Shown here in pieces: positions 9,963 through 19,158 of a DNA stretch of 64,000 bases. Both the position numbers and the translations under genes were made by a program. This DNA is from Caloranaerobacter ferrireducens. GTDB lineage: Bacteria; Bacillota; Clostridia; Tissierellales; Thermohalobacteraceae. Below the pieces are notes generated by a model. That model was not told the DNA's origin. It was given only the letters and a program-made list of their open reading frames with translations, and did not search any database. Every line of letters starts with the position of its first letter. Position 1 is the first letter of the stretch. Location of the stretch: positions 1 through 64,000 of the forward strand of contig NZ_MDJR01000005.1 of NCBI RefSeq assembly GCF_001730685.1, written 5' to 3'.

Positions 9963-10982
9963 ATGGAATCATTGGTATCAAATATTATTACTGATTCATC
10001 TTTACCTGTTCTTTTTATGATCATAGCAATAACTTTATATACACTAAGTAAAGGAGCAGATTTGCTAGTAGACGAGGCAGTAGCATTATCAGAGGAATTA
10101 GGAATACCTAAAATGATTATTGGTGCTACAATTGTAAGTTTAGGAACTACGCTTCCTGAAGCTTCAGTTTCAGTTATGGCATCAATTTCAGGTAATTCTA
10201 GTTTAGCTTTAGGTAATGCAGTTGGCTCTGTAATATGTGATACCGGACTCATATTAGGTATTGCAGCATTAATTTCTCCGCTTAAAATAAAGAAAGATGT
10301 TGTTAATAGACATGGTTGGATTCAATTTTTTGCTGGGTTATTGTTGGTATTAGTTTCTATACCATTTACTTCTTTAAGATATATATTTACTAATGGAGGA
10401 TATATATCTAATTTATCTGGGTTTTTACTTATTCTTTTATTGATAGTATATATATATACTTCTGTAAGATGGACTAAAAATAACAAGGATGAAAATGCAG
10501 TTACAGTAGAATTCAGTGGGGAAATAGAAAATAAATTTATGATTTTAATAAAACTGGTTTTAGGTGTAGTTATTATTATTATTTCTTCAAAAATATTAAT
10601 TCCAACAGTGCAAGAAACAGCTATAAGATTAAGTGTTCCAAATAGCGTAATAGCAGCTACTTTAGTTGCATTTGGCACATCACTTCCAGAACTTGTTACA
10701 TCTGTTACAGCTTCTATAAAAGGTCATGGAGAATTAGCCATTGGTAATGTTATAGGTGCAGATATTTTAAATGTATTATTTGTGGTAGGGTCAGCTGCAG
10801 CATTTTCAAAAGAAGGTATATATGTTACTCCTGATTTCTTTAAACTATATTTTCCAGCAATGATATTTGTTTTAACCATATTTAGATTAGGTACTATATT
10901 TAGTAAAGATAAATTGAAAAGATCATTTGGGTTGGTTTTGTTGTTAACTTATATTGTAATAAGCATGCTAAGCTATTTATAG
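9963..10982 (+). CDS. CaCA-family sodium/calcium (cation) antiporter
   Basis: A 339-residue membrane protein with about ten hydrophobic segments and the two inverted alpha repeats of the CaCA family: GTTLPEASVS followed by LGNAVGS in the first half and GTSLPELVTS followed by IGNVIGAD in the second. The acidic residues of these motifs bind the transported ion. E. coli YrbG is the best-known relative; Ca2+ or Mn2+ export are both possible. A probable manganese riboswitch upstream favours a role in Mn2+ balance. The riboswitch and the gene are separated by an inserted repeat. Confidence 0.88.
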   Translation: MESLVSNIITDSSLPVLFMIIAITLYTLSKGADLLVDEAVALSEELGIPKMIIGATIVSLGTTLPEASVSVMASISGNSSLALGNAVGSVICDTGLILGIAALISPLKIKKDVVNRHGWIQFFAGLLLVLVSIPFTSLRYIFTNGGYISNLSGFLLILLLIVYIYTSVRWTKNNKDENAVTVEFSGEIENKFMILIKLVLGVVIIIISSKILIPTVQETAIRLSVPNSVIAATLVAFGTSLPELVTSVTASIKGHGELAIGNVIGADILNVLFVVGSAAAFSKEGIYVTPDFFKLYFPAMIFVLTIFRLGTIFSKDKLKRSFGLVLLLTYIVISMLSYL

Positions 10983-11067
10983 ATAAATTTAGTATTATTT
11001 AACACTTTACAAGTATTAATAAAAAATGATATAATTATATTTGCATGATTTTAGGATAATATATTTT

Positions 11068-11161
11068 GGAGAGATGGCTGAGTCTGGCTGAAGGCGCTCG
11101 CCTGGAAAGCGGGTAGACGCGAAAAAGCGTCTCGCGGGTTCGAATCCCGCTCTCTCCGCCA
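11068..11161 (+). tRNA. tRNA-Ser (anticodon GGA)
   Basis: A 94-nt class II tRNA with a long variable arm (GACGCGAAAAAGCGTC) and an encoded CCA. The acceptor GGAGAGA pairs with TCTCTCC. The anticodon loop CTGGAAA reads UCC and UCU. Confidence 0.95.
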
Positions 11162-11173
11162 AAATTAAAGTTT

Positions 11174-11440
11174 GCCGTGCTAGATGGGGAGGTAGCGGTG
11201 CCCTGTAACCTGCAATCCGCTATAGCAGGGTCGAATTCCCGATTGAGGCTTGCTATTGTGAGGTCTGCCCTGAGTAAGTGGCGTTGACGATTGGGTCCTA
11301 CGCAACGGAAATTCATGAACCCCGTCAGGTCCGGGAGGAAGCAGCGGTAAGTGAACACTTCCGTGTGCCGTAGGGGTGCCTGGTTTGAGTTAACTGCTCA
11401 GGTAACGCTTGGAGTAGTAAGTCGAGGTCGGGTGCACGGC
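11174..11440 (+). ncRNA. ffs: Signal recognition particle RNA (large bacterial type, scRNA)
   Basis: The universal SRP helix 8 signature GTCAGGTCCGGGAGGAAGCA lies at about 11324-11343, followed by GCGGTAAGTGAAC. The ends GCCGTGC and GCACGGC pair, giving about 267 nt, the size of the Bacillus/Clostridium form with an Alu domain. It scaffolds Ffh for cotranslational targeting. Its place just upstream of dnaX (with the HD-GYP gene between) matches scr in B. subtilis. Confidence 0.96.
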
Positions 11441-11449
11441 TTTGAATTA

Positions 11450-11486
11450 AAGAACTATGGTGTAAATCATAGTTCTTATTTTTTTG
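11450..11486 (+). terminator. Terminator after SRP RNA
   Basis: AAGAACTATG and CATAGTTCTT form a perfect 10-bp stem, followed by ATTTTTTT. Confidence 0.9.
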
Positions 11487-11599
11487 TAAAATAATGTAGA
11501 AAAACAGAGGAAAAAGTAGTATTATGTAGAATATATAAATTTACAACTTTTTGCCATAAAAATTCCAATATATAACTATCTGTTTTAGAGGTGTTTATT

Positions 11600-14281
11600 A
11601 TGATATTTAATTCGTTTAAGAAAAAATTGATTAGTGCACTAATTTTATTAGCTATTATTCCAATTGTCATTTTGAGTATTGTAGTCAATTTAACAGTAAA
11701 AGAGCAAATAATAAATCAAGCAATAGATATTAGAACTCAGTTTGTTGTTAATAAAGCAGATGAGATTAATAGGTGGTTTAGTGATAAAGAGAAAACATTA
11801 CAAACTATTGCAAGTGATTATTTAGCTCATAAGAAAGAGATGGATTCAGTAATTGGTTCTGGGAAGGTAAGCAGTTATCTTACCAATTTGGCTAAAAGCA
11901 TAGATTATTTTTTGGATATCTATATAATCATAAAAGATGAAGAAAAAGATGACTTTGTTTTATTGGCTGATGAAATTGATATTAGAATAAAATCATTATA
12001 TGATAAAGTTTTAAAAACTGGGGATACTCTGTGGAGTCAACCTTATGAAGATTTAAAAACTGGAAAAATGATTTTGACTGTATTTATGCCTATAAAAGAT
12101 GAAACAGGAGATATTAAAGAAGTAATAGGAGCAAATATATTTATTAAATCTATAGAAGATATATTTGAGGAATTAAGAAATAAATTAGTAGCTGATGGTT
12201 TTATCGTTAGTATAATAAATTCAGAAGGTGAAATAGTAGATTTTTTAGATGAGTCTAATAAATTTGCTAGTATTTTTGATAAAGATTTGAGAAACCTCAA
12301 TTTAGCAGCGTTGATAGATGGAAATAATGAAAAAATATCAATTAAAGATAAAGAATATTTTGTTATTAAATCAGATATTTCTAAGATAGGATGGAAATTA
12401 GTTTGTTTAGTAGATAAAGATGTTTTTTTTGGAAATATAATGGGGCTAAATAAATATATAATAATAACTGTAATATTTACAATAATATTTGTAATATTAT
12501 TAGCTTCGCTTTTATCTAATCAATTTTCTAAACCATTGCAAGAATTAAAAAAAGGAACTATTGAACTATATAAAGGTAATTATGATTATAGAATTTCTAT
12601 TTATAAAAATGATGAATTTGGACAATTAGCAAAAGCTTTTAATAGAACAATAGAAGAGCTTGGCAAATCATATAAAAGACTGAGTGAACAGGCAGAAATA
12701 TTAATAGGGAATAATAAACAACTACAAAGTATGAATATGGAGTTAGAAGCTTCGTATGAACAGCTTCAAGCGATGGCTTTAGAACTTAACGAATCAGAAG
12801 AAAAATATAGACTATTAGTTGAAAATATGAATGATTTAGTATGGGCTATTGATTCTAATTACAGAATTACTTTCGTAAATGATCAAATTAAGGACATGTT
12901 GAAATATGATAAAGAAGAAGCTATAGGTACAGATATAAGGGACTTTTTATCAAAGATATGGTATTTCAATAGTAAAGAAGGCAAGAGTGATAATTTAAAT
13001 AGTGATTTTGAGAAGTTGCTGGAAAGTGATTATGATAGTGTTCAAGTTGTATTAATATCTAAAAACGGAAAAGAAGTAATAGGAGAAGTTAGTACTAGAA
13101 GAATATTTGATAAAGGAGAACTTATTGGTGTACATGGTGTATTGAGGGATATTACAGAGAGAAAAGAATTATATAGCCAAATTATAAGAAAGAATAAAGA
13201 ACTTTCTACAATCAATAAAATCAGTAAAAATTTAAATTCTACAATGGATATAAATAAACTTCTAAAAATGGTTGTTGATGATATAGTAGACCTCATGAAA
13301 ATTCCTTTGTGTACAATAAGATTATTAACAGAAGATGATAAATTAAAGTTAATGGCTTATTCAGGGGAACTGATGGATATTGTTTGGTTTGATGAGATAC
13401 CAGTTGATGAAGATATTTTAGGAGAAGCTATAAAAAAAGGTGACATTATTAAACTTAGTAATTTTACTGAAGAGAATATAAGTAAGTACAATAAAAAAAT
13501 TATTGAGAGCGGTAAGGTTAATTGTATAAATGTTATTCCTCTTATTGCAAGAGAAAAAATTTTAGGAGTACTTACAGTAACTACAAAAAAAGAAATAGAT
13601 GAAAGTCAAACTACTATTTTGACTTCTGTAGCTAATCAAGTAGCTATGATAATTGAAAATATAAACTTATATAATGGACTAAAAGAAAGTTATTTAAGAA
13701 CAATAAAGACTTTAGCAGCAGCAGTAGAAGCAAAAGATAAATATACAGAGGGTCATTCATATAGAGTTTCTAAATATTCATATTTAATTGCAAAATATAT
13801 GGGATTACCTAGTAAAATATGTGAGGAAGTAGAAATAGGTGGTATTCTTCATGATATAGGAAAAATAGGAATTAAAGATTCTATACTTTCTAAACCAGGG
13901 AAGCTGACAGAAGAAGAATTTAATGAAATAAAAAGACATCCTACAATAGGTGATAGAATACTTCAGAACGTAGGTTTTTCAGATGTTGTTATGAATGCAA
14001 TTAAATATCATCATAAAAGATATGATTTAAAGGGATATCCAGAAGAAAGCAAATTAGAAGAATTACCTTTAGAAGCTTGTATAGTAGGCGTTGCTGATGC
14101 TTTAGATGCAATGGCTTCAAGCAGGTCATATAGAAAGGCTATGAGTATAGAAAAAGCTATTGAAGAGCTTATTAAGAATAAAGGAACTCAATTTCATCCT
14201 GATGTTGTAGATGCATTGGTAGATATATATAAAAATAATCCTGAAATTGTTATAGAAATTTCGAAATCTTATTGCGACTAA
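11600..14281 (+). CDS. Membrane sensor: Cache-HAMP-PAS-GAF-HD-GYP phosphodiesterase
   Basis: An 893-residue receptor. TM1 (about 8-30), an extracytoplasmic double-Cache-like sensor domain, TM2 (about 288-310), HAMP, a coiled coil, PAS (about 405-520), GAF (about 545-690) and HD-GYP (about 705-880) follow in order. The HD pair is His751-Asp752 in HDIGKIGI, and HHKRYDLKGYP keeps the GYP triad, so it probably hydrolyses cyclic di-GMP. The ATG at 11600 has AGAGGTG upstream; an earlier GTG is inside that site. It interrupts the usual SRP RNA-dnaX neighbourhood. Confidence 0.88.
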   Translation: MIFNSFKKKLISALILLAIIPIVILSIVVNLTVKEQIINQAIDIRTQFVVNKADEINRWFSDKEKTLQTIASDYLAHKKEMDSVIGSGKVSSYLTNLAKSIDYFLDIYIIIKDEEKDDFVLLADEIDIRIKSLYDKVLKTGDTLWSQPYEDLKTGKMILTVFMPIKDETGDIKEVIGANIFIKSIEDIFEELRNKLVADGFIVSIINSEGEIVDFLDESNKFASIFDKDLRNLNLAALIDGNNEKISIKDKEYFVIKSDISKIGWKLVCLVDKDVFFGNIMGLNKYIIITVIFTIIFVILLASLLSNQFSKPLQELKKGTIELYKGNYDYRISIYKNDEFGQLAKAFNRTIEELGKSYKRLSEQAEILIGNNKQLQSMNMELEASYEQLQAMALELNESEEKYRLLVENMNDLVWAIDSNYRITFVNDQIKDMLKYDKEEAIGTDIRDFLSKIWYFNSKEGKSDNLNSDFEKLLESDYDSVQVVLISKNGKEVIGEVSTRRIFDKGELIGVHGVLRDITERKELYSQIIRKNKELSTINKISKNLNSTMDINKLLKMVVDDIVDLMKIPLCTIRLLTEDDKLKLMAYSGELMDIVWFDEIPVDEDILGEAIKKGDIIKLSNFTEENISKYNKKIIESGKVNCINVIPLIAREKILGVLTVTTKKEIDESQTTILTSVANQVAMIIENINLYNGLKESYLRTIKTLAAAVEAKDKYTEGHSYRVSKYSYLIAKYMGLPSKICEEVEIGGILHDIGKIGIKDSILSKPGKLTEEEFNEIKRHPTIGDRILQNVGFSDVVMNAIKYHHKRYDLKGYPEESKLEELPLEACIVGVADALDAMASSRSYRKAMSIEKAIEELIKNKGTQFHPDVVDALVDIYKNNPEIVIEISKSYCD

Positions 14282-14291
14282 CATTTAATAC

Positions 14292-14317
14292 TTAGCGGCT
14301 TTGGCCGCTTTTTTTAT
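14292..14317 (+). terminator. Terminator after the HD-GYP gene
   Basis: AGCGGC-TTTG-GCCGCT with a following T8 run. Confidence 0.88.
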
Positions 14318-14380
14318 GGTAGAAGTATTTAGTATCTGATATAATTAATTATGGAAAAACATTTATTTGAAGGTGATGAA

Positions 14381-16033
14381 ATGGCATATCAAGCTTTATA
14401 TAGAAAATATAGACCTAAGGATTTTGATGGTGTCTTAGGTCAAGAGCATGTTACTACAATATTGAAAAATCAAATAATAAATAATAATATTGCTCATGCA
14501 TATCTGTTTTCAGGAACAAGAGGAACAGGTAAAACATCTACTGCTAAAATATTTGCAAGGGCTGTTAATTGCTTAAATAATAAAGATGGAAATCCATGCA
14601 ATGAATGTGAAGTATGTAAAGGAATATTAAATGACACTATTATGGATGTTGTAGAGATGGATGCAGCTTCGAACAATAGTGTAGATGATATAAGAGAATT
14701 AAGAGAAAAAGTTAAATATCCTCCTTCAAAAGGAAAATATAAGGTTTATATAATAGATGAGGTTCATATGCTGTCAAAGGGAGCTTTTAATGCGCTTTTA
14801 AAAACACTAGAAGAGCCACCAAAACATCTGTTATTTATTTTAGCTACCACAGAACCTCAAAAACTACCAGCTACAATATTATCAAGATGTCAAAGATTTG
14901 ATTTTAAGAGGATAAGTGTAGATGATATTGTTAAAAATATGAGGTCTATATGTGATGAACTAAATATAGATGTAGAAGATAGAGGTCTTAGACTTATAGC
15001 TAGAAATTCTGATGGTGCAATGAGAGATGCACTTAGCATATTAGACCAATGTGTATCTTTTTCAGATGGAAAAATAACATATGAATATATTTTATCTATA
15101 TTAGGTACAGTAAATTTAGATATTATCTTTGAACTAACTGATGCTATTATTAATGGTAATTTGGATAAGACTTTAGAGTTAATTGAGAATATAGTTAGAG
15201 CTGGAAAAGATATCAATCAGTTTATTAAAGATTTGATTTTGCACTTTAGAAATTTAATGATAGCAAAAACTTCTAACAATATTGAGGATATTATAGATGC
15301 TTCTGATGAAATTATAGATAAGCTAAGCAAGCAGGCAAAAAGCATTGAGTTAAATGATATAATGAGAGCTATCAAAATATTATCTGATGTAGAAGTTAAA
15401 GCAAAATGGTCATCTCAACCTAGAATAATTTTAGAGGTAGGTTTAATAAAATTTATTAAATCACCATCTGATGTTGATATAGATAATTTATTAGAAAAGG
15501 TTAAAAAACTTGAAAAGATTATAGAAGAAGGCAAATTCAATATAAGCAAATCACATTCTTCATATAATACTGAAATTAAAACTTCAATATCAGAAGATAT
15601 TAAAAAAGATATTTTAGAGCAAAAAGTACAAACAAAAGACGAGATATTAAAGCAAGAAGAAAATTTTGATAATGAGAATATAAGTTTTGATAAAATAAAT
15701 TCAGATTGGTCAAATTTTCTAAAGAACTTAAAAAAAGAAAAAATTAGTATACATGCTTTGTTGATGGAAGGCAAACCAATTAGCTTTGAGAATAATATAT
15801 TAACAGTAGCTTTTCAAGATGGTTTTGCTTTTCATAAGGATGCTATAGAAAAGAAAGATAATAAAGAGTTTGTAGAAAAATCAATAAGTAAATACTTCAA
15901 TTGTGATATAAAGATAAAATTTATTATGGTGAATGAAATAAAAAAAATAGAGGATGAACAAGAAGATAAAAAAAAAGATATAATTGAAAAAATTAAAAAT
16001 ATTTTTGGTGAAGATTTAGTTGAAATTGTTTGA
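14381..16033 (+). CDS. dnaX: DNA polymerase III subunit gamma/tau
   Basis: The clamp-loader ATPase, 550 residues. Walker A GTRGTGKT (45-52), a four-Cys zinc module (Cys64, 73, 76, 79), Walker B with DEVH, and sensor/arginine finger SRCQRF are all present; the C-terminal part is a charged linker plus a short folded end. The start chosen is the ATG after AGGTGATGAA that begins MAYQALYRKYRP; a farther upstream ATG lacks a good ribosome site. It heads a dnaX-ybaB-recR run as in B. subtilis. Confidence 0.96.
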   Translation: MAYQALYRKYRPKDFDGVLGQEHVTTILKNQIINNNIAHAYLFSGTRGTGKTSTAKIFARAVNCLNNKDGNPCNECEVCKGILNDTIMDVVEMDAASNNSVDDIRELREKVKYPPSKGKYKVYIIDEVHMLSKGAFNALLKTLEEPPKHLLFILATTEPQKLPATILSRCQRFDFKRISVDDIVKNMRSICDELNIDVEDRGLRLIARNSDGAMRDALSILDQCVSFSDGKITYEYILSILGTVNLDIIFELTDAIINGNLDKTLELIENIVRAGKDINQFIKDLILHFRNLMIAKTSNNIEDIIDASDEIIDKLSKQAKSIELNDIMRAIKILSDVEVKAKWSSQPRIILEVGLIKFIKSPSDVDIDNLLEKVKKLEKIIEEGKFNISKSHSSYNTEIKTSISEDIKKDILEQKVQTKDEILKQEENFDNENISFDKINSDWSNFLKNLKKEKISIHALLMEGKPISFENNILTVAFQDGFAFHKDAIEKKDNKEFVEKSISKYFNCDIKIKFIMVNEIKKIEDEQEDKKKDIIEKIKNIFGEDLVEIV

Positions 16034-16073
16034 TATAATTAGGCTGACAAAATAAATTAAGGAGGATGATATA

Positions 16074-16403
16074 ATGGCAAAAGGAAGATTCCCAGGTATG
16101 GGAAATTTCAATAACATGATGAAGCAAGTACAAAAAATGCAAAAAGAAATAGCAAAGTTACAAAAAGAGCTAGAAGAAAGAGAAGTAGAAGCTAGTTCAG
16201 GTGGTGGAGCTGTTACAGTTAAAGCAAATGGTAAGAAAGAAATACTAGATATAATTATAGATAAAGATGTAGTAGATCCTGATGATATAGAAATGTTACA
16301 GGATTTAATTTTAGCTGCAGTAAATGAGGCTTTAAGAAAGGCAGATGATATGGTAACTGGTGAGATGCAAAAAATTACTGGAGGAATGCCAGGTTTATTC
16401 TAA
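16074..16403 (+). CDS. YbaB/EbfC nucleoid-associated protein
   Basis: A 109-residue small DNA-binding protein: N-terminal helix rich in Lys/Gln/Glu (about 10-45), then the beta-sheet core with VKANGKKEI and a C-terminal helix ending in GGMPGLF, typical of the family. B. subtilis YaaK is the counterpart. It probably binds DNA as a dimer. A strong AAGGAGGATG site precedes it. It sits between dnaX and recR, the near-universal arrangement. Confidence 0.95.
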   Translation: MAKGRFPGMGNFNNMMKQVQKMQKEIAKLQKELEEREVEASSGGGAVTVKANGKKEILDIIIDKDVVDPDDIEMLQDLILAAVNEALRKADDMVTGEMQKITGGMPGLF

Positions 16404-16416
16404 GAAGGTGATGTAG

Positions 16417-17016
16417 ATGGAATATTTTCCTAAACCGATTGCAAAACTGATAGAAGAATTTTCGAAACTACCTGGTGTAGGTAAAAAGACAGCTCAACGA
16501 TTAGCATTTTATGTACTTAATATGAAAAAAGAAGAAGCTATGAATCTTGCAAATGCAATAGTTAATGCAAAAAGAGATATTAAATATTGTAGTATATGTG
16601 GAAATTTAACAGATAGAGATCCTTGTCTAATTTGCAGTAATAAAAGAAGAGATGAAACCTTAATATGTGTAGTTGAAGATCCTAAAGATATAGTTGCAAT
16701 GGAGAGAACTAAAGAATTTAAAGGACTTTATCATGTGCTTCATGGTAGTATTTCACCTATGGAAGGTATTGGGCCAGAGGATATTAGAATTAGAGAATTA
16801 CTTGTTAGAATAAAAAATAGTCCAGTGAAAGAAGTGATTTTAGCTACAAATCCTACCATTGAAGGTGAAGCTACGGCAATGTATATATCAAAGCTTATAA
16901 AACCAATGGGGATAAAAACTACTCGAATAGCCCACGGAATACCAGTGGGAGGAGATTTAGAATATGCGGATGAAGTTACACTATCTAAAGCTTTAGAAGG
17001 AAGAAGAGAAATATAA
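16417..17016 (+). CDS. recR: Recombination mediator RecR
   Basis: RecR works with RecO (and RecF) to load RecA at gaps. The 199-residue protein shows the helix-hairpin-helix (about 10-30, [12 protein letters not shown]), the zinc finger Cys58, Cys61, Cys70, Cys73 and the Toprim domain beginning near ICVVEDPKD. The gap after ybaB is only 13 bp and the ribosome site GAAGGTGATG overlaps it, so the two are cotranscribed. Confidence 0.97.
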   Translation: MEYFPKPIAKLIEEFSKLPGVGKKTAQRLAFYVLNMKKEEAMNLANAIVNAKRDIKYCSICGNLTDRDPCLICSNKRRDETLICVVEDPKDIVAMERTKEFKGLYHVLHGSISPMEGIGPEDIRIRELLVRIKNSPVKEVILATNPTIEGEATAMYISKLIKPMGIKTTRIAHGIPVGGDLEYADEVTLSKALEGRREI

Positions 17017-17080
17017 TTATGTATAACCCTCCAAAAAAATGTAAATAATTAAGATAAAAATATTTTGGGGGGTTATTAAT

Positions 17081-17365
17081 ATGTCAAATATGTTTTCGCA
17101 AAATAAAGTGAAAACACTTTTAAATGTAAATAATCTATTAATTAATATGAAGGACAAGTTGATTCATCATAAAAATAATGAAGAGGAATTTTTTAAAGCT
17201 TTAAAAATGGCACATTTTGAATGGAAAGAAGCAGAAAATTATTTTCAGAATGTAACAGATCCTGATTTAATAGATTTTGCTATTTATAATATGGAGGCTG
17301 CAAAAACAAAATATATCTACCTTTTAAAGGAAGCTAGAAAAAAAGGAATAAAAGCATCCGTATAA
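17081..17365 (+). CDS. YaaL-family DUF2508 protein
   Basis: A 94-residue helical cytoplasmic protein with acidic and aromatic residues (MAHFEWKEAENYF). Its size, composition and position between recR and bofA match B. subtilis YaaL (DUF2508), whose function is unknown. The ATG follows a GGGGGG ribosome site. The assignment rests partly on synteny. Confidence 0.8.
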   Translation: MSNMFSQNKVKTLLNVNNLLINMKDKLIHHKNNEEEFFKALKMAHFEWKEAENYFQNVTDPDLIDFAIYNMEAAKTKYIYLLKEARKKGIKASV

Positions 17366-17434
17366 AGGCTTGTAATATTATTTTATTTTTACTTATATAC
17401 TTAAATAAGAAAATATTTTAGGAGTGTGGAATAA

Positions 17435-17707
17435 ATGGGCTTGGGTTTAGAGGTGGGGGTAGCTTTATCATATGTACTAGCATTAGTTGTAATATTGATT
17501 ATTGTAATGCTTCTCTTAAAACCGTTAAAGCTAATTTTAAAATTGATAATTAATGGAATAATAGGGTTAGTATTACTTTTGGCAGTAAATTTTATTGGTA
17601 AGTTTATTGGAATAAAGATAGGGATTAATATTATAACGATAATTGTTGCAGGATTTTTAGGGATACCAGGAGTGATTTTGTTAATAATAATAAATTATAT
17701 TTTATAA
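17435..17707 (+). CDS. bofA: Pro-sigma-K processing inhibitor BofA
   Basis: A 90-residue integral membrane protein with three hydrophobic segments and the family ending GFLGIPGVILLI. In Bacillus BofA holds the SpoIVFB protease inactive until the forespore signal arrives, delaying sigma-K maturation in the mother cell. The recR-yaaL-bofA order is conserved. The stop codon falls in the first bases of an inserted family-1 repeat, so the last residues may have been altered by the insertion. It is direct evidence for a sporulating host. Confidence 0.9.
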   Translation: MGLGLEVGVALSYVLALVVILIIVMLLLKPLKLILKLIINGIIGLVLLLAVNFIGKFIGIKIGINIITIIVAGFLGIPGVILLIIINYIL

Positions 17708-17811
17708 TCCATAGAAAATTATATTCTAAATTATGAATAATTTAGCATATAATTTTCGCACATGAATTTCAACAAAACAAACCTTAATTCATTTAAATTA
17801 AAGGTTTTGTT
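17701..17811 (+). repeat. Family-1 dispersed repeat, copy B
   Basis: It starts TTTATAATCCATAGAAAATTATAT and ends AAAGGTTTTGTT, the most diverged full copy. Both hairpins can still form (AACAAAACAAACC against GGTTTTGTT in the second). Its first seven bases supply the bofA stop codon. Confidence 0.8.
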
Positions 17812-17835
17812 ATAAGCAAAAATGGTTAAAATAAA

Positions 17836-17862
17836 TGAGGGAATGTTTTCCCTCTTTTTTCT
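17836..17862 (+). terminator. Terminator downstream of bofA
   Basis: GAGGGA-ATGTTT-TCCCTC followed by TTTTTTCTTT. The repeat copy B lies between bofA and this terminator. Confidence 0.85.
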
Positions 17863-18257
17863 TTAACTAAAAAATATAAGGTGATACTGACTAATAACTA
17901 TCCACTAAAAACTATTGACTTCTTTTAGAAAAAAATAAAAATTCGACAAATTTATTTTATATCATATCGTATCTATTGAACAATTTATATTTATCTGTTA
18001 TACTAAAAAATGCAAACTGTTATATATTTAAAACTAAGATTTCCAGTATTTTTAATGGCCTGTTATATGAGGAATACGATATTGTACTACAACAGATAGA
18101 ATAAAAAATTACTGTTCTATAACAATTGATTTTATTTCCATAAGTTAATAATTCCTTTATATTTATTGAAGGAATTAAAGCTAATATATAGAAATATTCT
18201 GTGTATTTATGAGGACACAAAATAATTTTAATGGTTAATATGAAAGGAGGAAAATTG
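17863..18257 (+). promoter_or_regulatory. Promoter and long leader of the por operon
   Basis: No gene is seen here. TTGAAC (17976-17981) and TATACT (17999-18004) are spaced by 17 bp, giving a leader of about 245 nt before porG. The leader contains an AATTCCTT/AAGGAATT hairpin at about 18150-18176 without a T-run. I recognise no known riboswitch in it. Confidence 0.5.
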
Positions 18258-18845
18258 ATGGCAAACAAAATGATTGAAATTCGTTGGCATGGCCGTGGTG
18301 GTCAAGGTGCGAAAACTGCTTCATTATTGTTAGCTGAAGCTGCATTTGCTACAGGTAAATTTATTCAAGGATTCCCTGAGTATGGTCCAGAAAGAATGGG
18401 GGCACCAATTACAGCTTATAACAGAATTAGTGATAGCAAAATAAGAATACATAGCAATATTTATGAACCAGACTATGTAGTAGTTGTTGATGAGACTTTA
18501 CTAAAAGACGTAGATGTAACAGCTGGATTGAAAAAAGAGGGTGCTATTGTAATTAACTCAGAAAAGAGCCCTGAACAGTTGAGACCATTATTAAAAGGAT
18601 ATGAAGGAAGAGTTTACACTATTGATGCAAGAAAAATTTCAATTGAAACATTAGGAAAATATTTCCCAAACACTCCAATGTTAGGAGCTATAGTTAAAGT
18701 TGCTAACATAATGGAAGAAGAAGATTTCTTAAAAGCTATGGAAGAGTCTTTTGCTCATAAGTTTGCTACAAAGCCAGAGGTTATCGAAGGAAATATGGAA
18801 GCTATTAAGAGAGCCTTGAAGGAGGTTAAGGGCGATGAAAGATAA
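18258..18845 (+). CDS. porG: Pyruvate:ferredoxin oxidoreductase, gamma subunit
   Basis: A 195-residue gamma subunit of a 2-oxoacid:ferredoxin oxidoreductase. The start of the domain, RWHGRGGQGAKTA, and QGFPEYGPERMGAP are typical. The ATG is chosen because GAAAGGAGG ends 8 bases before it; an ATG at 18231 lacks such a site. It is the first gene of porG-porD-porA-porB, the four-subunit arrangement known from Thermotoga and archaea. The enzyme oxidises pyruvate to acetyl-CoA and CO2 with reduction of ferredoxin. A 2-oxoisovalerate substrate is possible but less likely. Confidence 0.92.
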   Translation: MANKMIEIRWHGRGGQGAKTASLLLAEAAFATGKFIQGFPEYGPERMGAPITAYNRISDSKIRIHSNIYEPDYVVVVDETLLKDVDVTAGLKKEGAIVINSEKSPEQLRPLLKGYEGRVYTIDARKISIETLGKYFPNTPMLGAIVKVANIMEEEDFLKAMEESFAHKFATKPEVIEGNMEAIKRALKEVKGDER

Positions 18846-19140
18846 TAAAAAAGTTACAATAACTACTGAGACGACTTGGAAAGAAATAACTCCAGGTGGA
18901 ATTATCTACGAAGCTGGTAATGCACATAATTATAAAACTGGCGAGTGGAGATCAATGAAACCTATCTGGAATAGTGAGAAATGTAAGCAGTGTTTATTAT
19001 GCTTCCCTGTATGCCCTGACTCATCAATATTAGTTGAAGACGGAAAAATAGTAGGAATCGACTATGACCATTGTAAAGGCTGTGGGGTATGTGTAGAGGT
19101 ATGTCCATTTAAAGTATTCGATTTTGTTAAAGAAGATTAG
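18835..19140 (+). CDS. porD: Pyruvate:ferredoxin oxidoreductase, delta (ferredoxin) subunit
   Basis: A 101-residue electron-transfer subunit with two [4Fe-4S] motifs: Cys50, 53, 56, 60 and Cys80, 83, 86, 90. It moves electrons from the TPP site to soluble ferredoxin. It overlaps the end of porG by 11 bases and uses GGAGG inside porG as its ribosome site, so translation is coupled. Confidence 0.94.
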   Translation: MKDNKKVTITTETTWKEITPGGIIYEAGNAHNYKTGEWRSMKPIWNSEKCKQCLLCFPVCPDSSILVEDGKIVGIDYDHCKGCGVCVEVCPFKVFDFVKED

Positions 19141-19158
19141 TTGTAAGGAGGGAAACAA

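Noticed and set aside
11035-11358. Minus-strand open frame over tRNA-Ser and SRP RNA
   Set aside because: It is fully covered by two well-defined RNA genes on the plus strand.
15958-15980. A9 run in dnaX as a possible gamma-producing slippage site
   Set aside because: It lies only about 20 codons before the stop, so slippage would not make a gamma-like short form as in E. coli or Thermus.
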